Notes under the pieces: generated by a model
Databases searched by the model: none
What the model was told of the DNA's origin: nothing
Seen by the model: only the letters and a program-made list of their open reading frames with translations
Position numbers and translations under genes: made by a program
Shown here: positions 24,786 through 35,100 of the stretch, piece by piece
How positions within the stretch are numbered: the first letter of the stretch is position 1
Layout: each line of letters starts with the position of its first letter
DNA from: Amyelois transitella
Lineage: Eukaryota > Arthropoda > Insecta > Lepidoptera > Pyralidae
NCBI RefSeq assembly: GCF_032362555.1
Contig: NC_083515.1
Coordinates: forward strand, 7,413,001 to 7,477,000
Direction: 5' to 3'
Length of the DNA: 64,000 nt

Positions 24786-24840
24786 TAGCTGTTTGCCAAC
24801 GACTTCGTCCACCTTAAACCTCTATAATTTTTTACTTATA
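24786..24840 (+). repeat. RTE-like 5' fragment
   Basis: ACTAGCTGTTTGCCAACGAC followed by TTCGTCCACCTTAAACC is the typical first 40-50 bp of an RTE-derived lepidopteran copy. The rest is missing. Confidence 0.5.
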
Positions 24841-25834
24841 CTGTGTTTAAAATGTCTAAGCTATATAACTGCATTTTTTGAAGAATATCCGTTGAGTGGC
24901 TTTTGCGTGGAAGAGTTTGTTACTCTTCCACACACACAATACATACACGTCCTTATAAACTTCATATTAAAAATATTAGTAAGTAGGATTGGTAAGTACA
25001 TAATTTAACTATTAAGTATGTCTATATATAGAAGTAGGAAACCGGATCCCAGGCCCCAAAGCTTAATGGTAAGTCACGCTAAGATAGAGAAAATCATAAA
25101 TATCTAGGTATAAAGTCTTACTACCGTAAGGGTAATTTTTTGTCAACGGGAATTTCGAAAATTTCAAATCAAATCCTTCATGCCAAATTTCAAATCTCCT
25201 GACCTTGAGCTATATTTTGATATGACATCAGTATTCTTTGTTCAAATATTATAAGGAAGATATTTTGATTTCGATGTCTTCAACGCAAAATCACTAGAAA
25301 AACTGCCAATCTGAATGAGCTCTTACAATCAGAATAAACGTTAGACGCTGACTTATTTTGCGTTTGTGATCTGACTCTTATTCGTGTTTCTTTTAATGGA
25401 GTCGCAGTCAAGCAATAATTTATAGAAACTCTTACATAAAAGGAGGAATTACGATTGCCTTGTCTGTTATCCGAATCACGTTTATCGACGCTGCTAGAAA
25501 AAGACGTGATAGAAATGAAACTTTTATTGTGGCTATTTTAAAAATTTGGTTTTAAGATTATTATTACAGTTACAGAATAAAATTGCCAGTGTATTAAAAA
25601 CAAAAAATATGGATAAAGTATAACTACGAAGAATATATGCAACATACGTAGGTACCTAACTTTTTACATTGGTTCAAATAAAGGTACCAAGGGCCAGCGC
25701 TATCCCTACTAGAGCTTGACTCCACTCACGTGTATTAGGTATATCCACGTATAAAATAAATGAATTAGGTTGAAGAAGCAAATAAACAAGGATAGTAGGT
25801 GAATGGGAACATCGGTTGAAGCCGAGATCAAGTC

Positions 25835-25970
25835 GGGTATTAAGACGTCCTGTAGAAAAGGCAGGTCAAGTGTACTCTAATATCACGATCTTTCAGAAAG
25901 AGAATAATAAATTTGGACGAAGCGAAATAAGTATGCAGGGATCGTGGCAAGTAATAGTGTAAATAAATGT
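25835..25970 (+). repeat. Degraded family B (LINE 3' end)
   Basis: TTAAGACGTCCTGTAGAAAA, GGACGAAGCGAAATAAGTAT and GCAGGGATCGTGGCAAGT match family B in order. The distal tail is lost. Confidence 0.6.
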
Positions 25971-26779
25971 GTGCAAAAATAAATAAGAGTATTTCTTTGA
26001 ACCATATTTAAAATAAAACAAGAACGGGTGTTTAGTTGAAGAGATTGTTACGGAAATTTAGTTAGTTATTACATTAAGTCAGCCTGCGCTCGCCAAAGTT
26101 TTCGTCGTAAAACTTTAACTTTGAGTTACATTTCGTGGAAAACGAGTGAGTTCTCATTTTCATAAACAAATTTATCAACAAAATCCTTTATTTTGTACGA
26201 CTGCGCTAAGTCTTTTACGACTTTCCAATTGGTTAATGGATATTTTGCATCTTTTAGAATAAGTTCCAATTCTTTAACATTTTTATCTCACCCATGTTCT
26301 TTTCCGTACTCACACATTAGTTCATGAAGGACGGTTCAGTAGCGTAACAGGTGAAAAACTTACAAACAAAAGCTCACATTCGCATTTATAATACTAGTTT
26401 GGATACTAAAATATAATTATCTTTGTCTGTATAAGAAAAGGCACAAAGGGTGAATTGAAATTTTCAAGTGGTAAAACTGACACTCAAGAGTGTAAAAGCT
26501 TTGTCAAATCGCTTGACAGCATGTGAAGCATCACTGCACTCTTTAAGACCCCTTTGATGCAAGCGGCTGAAAATGCAACTTGATGAGAGATATACCTACA
26601 TACGTGAATTTAACAATAAATACTTATATTTTAGTTTCAAATATTGCAATGCTATTTAATTAGAACATCGGATAGAAAATCAGAACTTTCATAAAATCAT
26701 TCAGGCTACATATTTTCTTGGGCTCGTCCTACGCGAGTAAAAGGAATAATTATCTTAGTTTTACATCTAAGTAAATATA

Positions 26780-26860
26780 TTTATCACGTCTATATACTTA
26801 AGGAGGTAAACGTAACTAAAATTCTCGAAAATACTTGAAGGCCACGTTTGTAAAAAGAGG
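26780..26860 (-). repeat. Family A fragment
   Basis: ATCACGTCTATATACTTAAG, ATTCTCGAAAATACTTGAAG and GCCACGTTTG follow the inverted 3' part of family A. Confidence 0.5.
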
Positions 26861-28317
26861 AATAATGTGCTATAATGTAAAAGGCATAAACAAAATTCTG
26901 CTTACCGTTGTTCAAGTTAAATCACGAACACAATTTATTCCTAAGAAAACTTTCTTAGAAAGTCCAATTAATCAAACATCAAAAGATCGTTATTTTATTT
27001 AGGTAGGTAGATATTATTTATTTTTCACTCTAACTAAGGAAATCACCGATCTTCTTTTCGCTATCAGGCGCCCGGGCTGGAGTTATTTGCCCTACTCGTC
27101 TGTAGATAGATTTTTAAGGAGTTTGCCAATATTTTCTGTGTAAACTTCTGATGTACTTATTTGAGTCAGCTAGAGGAGGTCTTCTAAATTAGAACTTTAT
27201 TGCCCAAAATTTACAAAACGCGGACAATGTCATATGACAACCTTTACCAGTCTACTAATTAACTTCAACAACTACTTCAACAATCTACTCACTCTGCTGT
27301 CTGCTGGAAGATATTTCATCCGAAATAAGCTATATGTACCTTTGTTCAATGGTTCTGACCTATATCAAATAAAATGTACACTATGCCTATATTATCCTTT
27401 TGTTCATATTTTTTTTATAATTATAATAAACTTTTTAACATACTTAAGAAGCGGTAAGGTGAAAATTCTAACCTAATATGTTTGGGACTGGACCGAACAA
27501 TTACTGTAAATTTGAACGAGCCGAATATACCGAAGATACCCCAAGGGAGAATGTAATTCGGCTTGATTCCGAATCCCGGCTGAAAACATACCTACTGTTG
27601 GGTCGAAAAAGGGTTCTCATTAACTGACGGACCATTAGTTTCGCTAATAACCCTTGCGAAGTGAACTAGAGGCGAGGTATTTAGTGGCAAAGTTTCGATC
27701 AACTTTGACATCCATTTCATTTATCATTCGTCATTGTTTTCACGTCTTCTAATAGGATAGACGACTCTCGCATTTTGTTAACATAAAGGCCGTTTATTTT
27801 ATGTGGATTTAGAACTGGTAATTATAATTATAGAACGGTGTCAGATTCAGTCCCTTGTTTGGATAATAATATCTAACATTATTTATTATTTATGCTTTTC
27901 TCGGTCCCTGACCAGTTGGAGTGATTCATGATATCAATATAATATACACCATGTAAAAGCATAGAATGTGTGTGTTGAAGTGCCACACACATGATTAATT
28001 ACTTTTGTTAGCTGTAAATAAATCAAATGGCCCTACTGTACTTTAAAAGATAGTCCTGTAAGTATAGTTAGTCTGCAGTTTATGCAGATTTTTCGAAGTC
28101 ACGTTCTAGACGATTTAATTTCGCGCGAAATACGTGGATAACGCCATCCCTAACTTTTAATAACAATTCTGAAAAAAAAAGAGATGTGGAATATGGCATA
28201 CCTACAATAGTAAAATTGATGAAATTTGGTACATATAAAAAATTTTTTGAATATGTATATGCAAGTAGCATATCCATATTCAAAAGTATTCTAATTACTT
28301 ATCTACAAACTTAAATG

Positions 28318-28467
28318 TCACCACGTCCAGGTAGAAGCGGCAGGCCGAAAAGATCATGGCTTGTCGTTGCAAAAGATGATATGCGAGCTAATGGACTGAA
28401 ATCCGAGAACGCCGAAAACCGGACCAAGTGGACAGAGAAAAGTCGGAAGTCGGACCCCGGGCCCTGA
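28318..28467 (+). pseudogene. C-terminal relic of a LINE ORF2
   Basis: A 49-codon open stretch reads GRPKRSW, AKDDMRANGL, then NRTKWTEKSRKSDPG and a stop. This is the familiar tail of lepidopteran non-LTR retrotransposon ORF2 proteins (basic GRP-R-W, then D-x-x-x-x-G-L, then R-x-K-W). Upstream reverse-transcriptase sequence is missing, so it is a 5'-truncated insertion. The family assignment is from memory. Confidence 0.65.
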
Positions 28468-29261
28468 AACACTTCTGTGGAGGTGCATCCTCGGGAACTC
28501 TCGAGAATCCTCAACCAAGAACACGCAAAGATGAGAGAGACTTAAATACGTATGTAAAACATTTTTGACGTGGTTATTTCGTATGTTATCATATTTGTCG
28601 TGTTCGTCTATATTAGTGTCTCTAGGTAGGCATAGGTGCAGCCTCCGTATATCGTTGAAATTTGTAAAGTAGGTCATTCATTTAACCGCCACAATATTGA
28701 AAATTTTAATGACTACGGCTAATAGGTACATTTTTTGGAGAAAATAACTTTGCTCTTATTGGTTATATATCTTTAATAAATGATAAACAGTTTTTTTATT
28801 TTCTCGCGACGCGACGCCATTTTTATCGCGCCATAAACTATCGTTGTCCCGTTTTGCGTCATAATAAAAGCGAAGAAGAAATAATTTATCGAAGGATAAA
28901 AACGTCGTCGTGCGTGCTATGTTAGCCCCGCTCATATATGGCTATGAAGCTATTTATTGTTATCGATCGATAGTAAGACTATCGACAGTTCGGCAACACT
29001 ATTACCCGCTGCCTTGCTGTAACTGCCAGCTGACAGCTGTCACTTTTTCCCTAAATGGGTTGCCAGAATTCTTTTTTACCAGTTAATTACCAAAAGATAT
29101 CATATTTTGTCCGTTAAAAACTTACTTTTGTAAAAGTCCTCATAATATCATTGTATGACAATGTAAATAAATATTCCTTAACGCATTTAATTCATGAATA
29201 AATATCATAGCATTAAAAGCTAAAAATAATAGAAACTATGCAAAATTAACAAAAAATAACA
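28468..29261. other. Intergenic patch with E-box/DRE-like words
   Basis: No gene. At 28810-29050 the DNA is richer in CpG and holds TATCGATCGATAG, ACTATCGACAG and the overlapping palindromes CAGCTG and GACAGCTGTC. It looks promoter-like or like an old DNA-transposon end, and no exon can be attached to it. Confidence 0.35.
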
Positions 29262-29296
29262 TACATACATACATAAAATCACGCTTCTTTCCACTA
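29262..29296 (-). repeat. Family B tail fragment with (ACAT)n
   Basis: (CATA)n followed by AAAATCACGCTTCTTTCC is the inverted last 30 bp of family B. Confidence 0.55.
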
Positions 29297-29878
29297 AAAA
29301 AGAAAAAAAATATTTGAATTAAAAAAGAAAGAAAGGGGAAAAATTTTTATACATTTTGAAAAAATATTCTCTAAAAACAGAACTTACAAATGGGTGTCAA
29401 AATGTCAAACTGCATTATATTGTCAAAATTCCCAAATCTCTATCTCGTTATTGAGAGTTTTCAGTTGAACCATTAAATTCACAAACATCTCTCTCTATAG
29501 AGGGAGAAGATGACTTGTTTGGTAGGTTCCTCCACTGTCGTCTGTTTCCCAAATAATAACCTTGTTTTCCATTTCAATTTTTTTTCATACAGATTTAAAA
29601 ACATTACTTAAAGCCTTTTCAGCATCTTCATTTTTAGTTTATTGGCTCACAAAATCATGCCGATGATCAGAAGATGAATGAAAACAGGTTGACTAAGCAG
29701 ATATACATGGAGAGTGTGGAGGGAAAGGTCGGGGTGGTAGGCTATTACACTCTTTTTTGAAAACTGTTTTAAATCAATCCTGAGACTGTGTTATACCTAT
29801 AGAATTTTTATTAAAATTTTTTGAAGCCGAAAAGTGCTCTAAAAACGATTTATTATTTATGATTTTGTATTTTCGCGC

Positions 29879-30317
29879 GAAAACGCCATCCGCCATGCTG
29901 TTTTGACTCGTGACGTCATACTTTTAGTAAACAATACAAAAAATAGGTTATGTTGGATTGGTTGTGTAATAATTTACCTATTATAATTGTGTATTGTAAG
30001 AGAATGTTTAATACAATAAATACTTACATCGCTGTTTTAACATTTCTTAACTCAGCAGAACAGAAATCGGGATTGGACGCAAAAAATTTCGCCACCATCA
30101 ACGTATTAATCCTCGGTAGATTTATATTGTCTGCTTTCACAAAACCGTCTTCCATGATTCTATTAAATTATTAAAGAGTAAAAACCCAAAAACGTGATAG
30201 AAATTTTAAAATTTCAAAGTAAACAGAGCCTGACATCATCAATATGTTTTCGATTCGATATTTGTTTACTAAAAGTATGACGTCACGTCAGTACCCAACA
30301 TGGCGGATAGCGTTTTC
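29879..30317 (-). mobile_element. Short inverted-repeat element with a relic first exon
   Basis: The arms 29879-29934 and 30261-30317 are inverted copies, about 84% identical without gaps (47 of 56 by eye). Both include GTGACGTCATAC, CTTTTAGTAAACAA and ATCCGCCATG. The 330-bp interior has a minus-strand frame from ATG 30155 reading MEDGFVKADNINLPRINTLM and later SAELRNVK, ending at a strong splice donor (AT|GTAAGTA near 30027). The peptide resembles, from memory, the first exon of multicopy lepidopteran transposon-borne proteins. I interpret this as a non-autonomous derivative that keeps both ends and the 5' part of its parent gene. No clear target-site duplication was found. Confidence 0.55.
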
Positions 30318-30479
30318 GACTTTTGAAGAACAGATTAAAAAAGAGGATTTTTTAAATTGAATTATAAAATCCATATTGCACTTTTATGAATAATGATCGA
30401 TGTTTTTCTTTTATTTTTTACAAAATCTATAAGATACGTGCATTTTTATATTTTTTTTTACATGGTGTAAAATAGCCTA

Positions 30480-30650
30480 TTAAGGACGTCCTGGTAAAGG
30501 TCAAAAGTACCCGAAACCGCCGAGCTTGCATGAAGAGAGTTATGAATGTGGATGAAACAAAGGAAGTATGCAGGGATCGTGGCAAGTGGAAAGAGGTAGT
30601 CTCTGCCTACCCCTCCGGGAAAGAGGCGTGATTTTATGTATGTATGCAAA
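30480..30650 (+). repeat. 5'-truncated LINE 3' end (family B)
   Basis: Well-preserved copy: AAGGACGTCCTGGTAAAGG, CCGAAACCGCCGAGCTTGC, AAGAGAGTTATGAATGTGG, GCAGGGATCGTGGCAAGTGG and CCCTCCGGGAAAGAGGCGTG, with a TATG tail. It carries the same C-terminal coding end as 33443-33610, with one small indel near its 5' end. Confidence 0.85.
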
Positions 30651-32077
30651 ATCATGCCTGGCGATATAAACCCATATTTTTCTAATAGAGTCAGCATAGC
30701 CAGACAATTAGTCCCGCAACAGCTTGCAGGTTTCTACAATAATTTCTAGAATGACTTCTATCAAAAAAGGTTCAGTATTATTCAATGCAAAGTTATATTT
30801 TATTATTTTAAAAATAAGTATACCACTTCGATTCGTTATTTGAAAGAAATGGGAGGATTTGAGCTTAGAAGTCTAGCAACACTATTTGCAATTTTATTCC
30901 GCTGTCCGCTCAACGCTCGTCGTAAATGTTGTCATAACAAAGTTCATAATGGGTTATCACAGTAGATAAAATGGTATTTTTTAATTAAATAAAACATTAT
31001 CAAGTTTATTTGTCAAAGGAACTTTTGGTGTAGTTCTTTTTACTATGAGTTCTACTGTAATACGTACGTTTTTATTTGACTGCCATCGACGATTACATAG
31101 AAATACTCTTCAATATTTCTGGAGTCCAACGATTGGTTTACAAACAAACTTCAACTTTAAGGTATTTATTATCAGTTACTATTTTAAAAATCGCATCGCA
31201 TATTTTCAACTTTGCTGACAAAACTAAACAACAGGTCCCCGATGCATTAACACGTTTTCGTCTTAAAAGGTAAGGTTATTAGACTGCATCACCTACTTTG
31301 TTATTTTAAATTTAAAAGTCTTGACAGACAAAAACTGTACCTACCTAGTCACCAATTTGTTTTTAAAGAAAGGACTTGCCTTAATATCCATAGTCCTAAA
31401 CAAATTCACGAAAATGCTTTTTGCATTAGGATGAGAATAAATGTTTGAGCAAATTTTTGGTGGGTTTAAGTGTTTTTAATTTAGAAATTGACATTATAAA
31501 GTTTAAAACTACATGTTGTACATGGTATTGGAGCTAAGTAACATATATTTTTACTTTAAATAATTAGTTATAAGATTTACTTATTAGTTATTGGTATACC
31601 TCCAGACCAGAAAATTGATTATTTTGACAAAAATGTAGTAGGTAAACACTAAACCTGTAACCATTTCCATTCTAACAATAAACTTAAAAAAGCCTCCCTA
31701 TAAAGATGACGTATTGAGTACAAGGCATGTATGTATGATGTAATAAACAATTTTTGTTTATGATTGCACTATCATACATATCAGCCACAGGTCAATACAA
31801 GTGAACTTCATATTAATATCACTTTATTTACATCTCTTGGTCAGTGTATGACTTTGTACAGTATAGTCTTGGTCTTCGTGTATTGTATTATAAAAAAAAT
31901 ATATAATAAGTAAGCATTTGAATTATAATATAGTTTATTTATGAAGTAACTACTTTCTACTATTCTGATATAAAGTTTAAGTCAGCTATAAAGTTATTAA
32001 ATAAAAAATCTTAATACAACTATTTCAAATAAAGAATTTATGTTCTGTACTTATATGTCATTTTTTTATTACAACAG
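30651..32077. promoter_or_regulatory. Region upstream of SHMT, probable promoter and 5' UTR intron
   Basis: No coding exon is seen. A donor-like site AAAAG|GTAAGG at 31269/31270 could end a 5' UTR exon that splices to the acceptor at 32077 (TTATTACAACAG). The open frame at 31076-31273 does not join in frame with SHMT, so it is not a leader peptide. Confidence 0.35.
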
Positions 32078-32110
32078 ATTGGCAAGAAGTTCATACATAC
32101 AACTTCCACA

Positions 32111-35100
32111 ATGAGCAACCTACTCACTGGACAACTGTGGGATACAGACCCGGAACTGTTTGAGATCATTAAGAAGGAGAAACATAGACAACTAACAGGG
32201 TTGGAGATGATTGCCTCCGAGAACTTCACTTCCTTGTCTGTGCTTCAGTGCCTCAGCTCATGTCTACATAACAAATATTCTGAAGGCATGCCAAACCAAA
32301 GGTACGATCATAAAGTATTTTTTATTGAAAAAGAATCAAAGTATCTTTGTTGACTCTAGTAATTTAAATAAAACCGTTTAATTAAAAAAAAACACAATTT
32401 GTTTTGTAACATATCTTATGAAAGAATCAACGATTTCCATAAAACTAGATGGCCACATTTAGCATGCTATTCTTTTTTTTTGTACTCTTGTTACACACAC
32501 AATATCCAGTCCTACCTTTAGAGATCAACAATGGTGTTATCATTACAACTTGAACGGATGTTTTTCAAACATTTCACAGTAGCTACCATTTTTCCTTCCA
32601 GGAAAATTGTGGTTGTATCATTAATGAATGGAAACATAAACAATAAAATTCTTGTAATAAAGTACTTCCTGTAAAATATGCTATTACCTGATTTTAAAGT
32701 AATCATTAAAGCTCAAAGCCAATTTTAAACAAGCATATGCTTTCTCATGTATGAAAAAGTCAGCTCCTCTGTCAATTTCGATTTTAACTTATAATAAAAT
32801 AAAATCTTAAAAAAGGTCATAATGAAACATTCTGTGTAAAATATTGTATGTGTCATTTCAGATATTATGGTGGAAATGAATTCATCGATGAAATAGAAAT
32901 TATGGCGCAGAAGCGGTCTTTGCAAGCATATAGACTTAGTGAAGAGGAATGGGGAGTAAATGTGCAACCTTATTCAGGTATTATATTCTTCACTGTGGCC
33001 AATAAAATTTACATGGTTCTGACAATCTGGACAGGTTTCTCAGTTAACTGGATGTTGTACGTCATATAGCAGCAGTGGCTTCATTTTAAATACCTGGATT
33101 TTTTTTGCCAAAAAGGAAAAACAATTTATATGCAGACTATAAACTTGTAGTCCTGGGGGTCTGACAACCTCAGCGCCGCCGCCATATTCAGCTTTATTGC
33201 GAGCACACAAGCTCATCCTAAATTGCGCAAGGTAGCTGCACATATACACTTTATTAACAATTAAAACACTTTATTGCACCATTAGAATAAAACAAACAAA
33301 AAGAATAAGGGAAATATATGTTAATGCAATCTCTCCCAGTCATACAAGCACTGTTCATTTTTTCACTTTAGGCATAACCAATCTACCTCACCAGAGAAGG
33401 TTAACTTATAAAATAAAATCTTTTATTTATTTATCTTTATTTGATTAAGGACGTCCTGGTAAAGGGTCAGGTCAAGAGAACCCGAAACCGCCGAGCTTGC
33501 ATGAAGAGAGTTATGAATGTGGATGAAGCGAAGGAAGTGTGCAGAGATAGTTGAAAGAGGTAGTCTCAGCCTACCCCTCCGGGAAAGAGGCGTGATTTTA
33601 TGTATGTATATATGTATCTGCAGGGTCGCCAGCAAACTTCGCCGTTTACACCGGCATCGTGGAGCCGCACGGGCGCATCATGGGCTTGGACTTGCCCGAC
33701 GGCGGCCATCTCACGCACGGCTTCTTCACGCCCACCAAGAAGATATCGGCCACCTCCATTTTCTTCGAAAGCATGCCATATAAGGTAATTTGCATTATAT
33801 AACTATTGAATTCACAAATAAAACCTTCCTTAGATATCTTTTAACTGAATTTGATGTATGTATGATACTGAAAAATAGACCCACAAAATAAAAAACTTAT
33901 GATTTAAATTGTAAGATTACAAAAGTATTTGGAAATAACACAATCACTGCACCCAAAAGTGCAACCGAAATCTTTAGTTTTAGATTAGTTAAGTCCTTAG
34001 CAAAAATCATGATAAGTAAATTCGTAAAAGACTCGACATATCAAGGAAAATTTGTAATCAGAAGTGCGATACGTAAATAACAAATGTGGTGGTAATTCAA
34101 GCACATCTACTGTGGATATAAGATAATTGACCTTATCATCATTTTGTGATGAGTGCCTTGTGGTTTCCGGCACTTTAGAGTAGAATCACTTCATATCGAT
34201 GTCGTTAAAAGCGACTAATGGATTATAAACTTGGGATTCCTCTTTTTGGCGATGGGCTAACAACCTTTCACTATTTGAATCGCAATTCCATCATGAAGCT
34301 GAACATAGCCTTTCAACCTTTTTGATACTGTTGGCTCTGTCTACACCGAAAGGTATAGACGTGACTATATATATATGTATGTATCAATTTGTTCTGATCT
34401 CTTTGACAACAATAGATCATAATTTGACCTCATCGATGTAATTCTGTTGTTTTATTACTTAGAAACAGTTCAACAACAAATCATAACAAATATTTTATGT
34501 AAACACGTCAACAAGATATGATTCCTTATCAGTAGCTTTGGTCTGTTTGCTATTAGGTACTTATTAACATAATATATTGACCTATAGCTGTTTAACTGAT
34601 GTAATTTAATTGTATGTAAGTCATGAATAAGATTCTCAACGTATCGACAAGTATTTTTAACCATCGTTATCAATCGTATCGATAGTTAAAAATAATTGTA
34701 GAAGTTATGTTGGAAACAGTTTTAACGATTGTTTGATAAACGATTTACTGCCTGTTGCATTGTTTTCCGTAAAAGTTTACTGACAATCTTTTATTCCCTC
34801 TTTTATTCACCCCCATTAATCGCAATAAAAACTATGTTTTTTCTCTGGGCCAAAATCGCGATATTAATCAGATTTTTATGATTTCCGAAGTTTTTTGCAT
34901 ATGTTATCAGTTCAATCTAACTCGAATTATAATAGGGGAGGCATTGACTTATGAGTACATATAACAACAAAGAAATTGGGATAATAATTTTTCCAATATC
35001 TAATATACAACAAATTAATAATTATAATAAAAAAAAACCTAATAAGTATCTTTAACACAGAATGACAATCCAAGTGAGATATGTTAGCAGTTAAGAAATT

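Larger units (their letters stand above)
22221..28317. other. Gene desert with scattered repeat debris
   Basis: No exon chain can be built on either strand. Small repeat fragments are listed separately. GC-richer patches at about 23100-23230 (several CGTAG words in both orientations) and 23480-23580 remain unexplained. Isolated open frames of 60-80 codons are AT-rich and featureless. Confidence 0.4.

Noticed and set aside
31076-31273. Possible mitochondrial leader exon for SHMT
   Set aside because: If spliced from the donor at 31269 to the acceptor at 32077, this frame runs into a stop at the SHMT start region; the SHMT frame itself meets TAA just before the donor.
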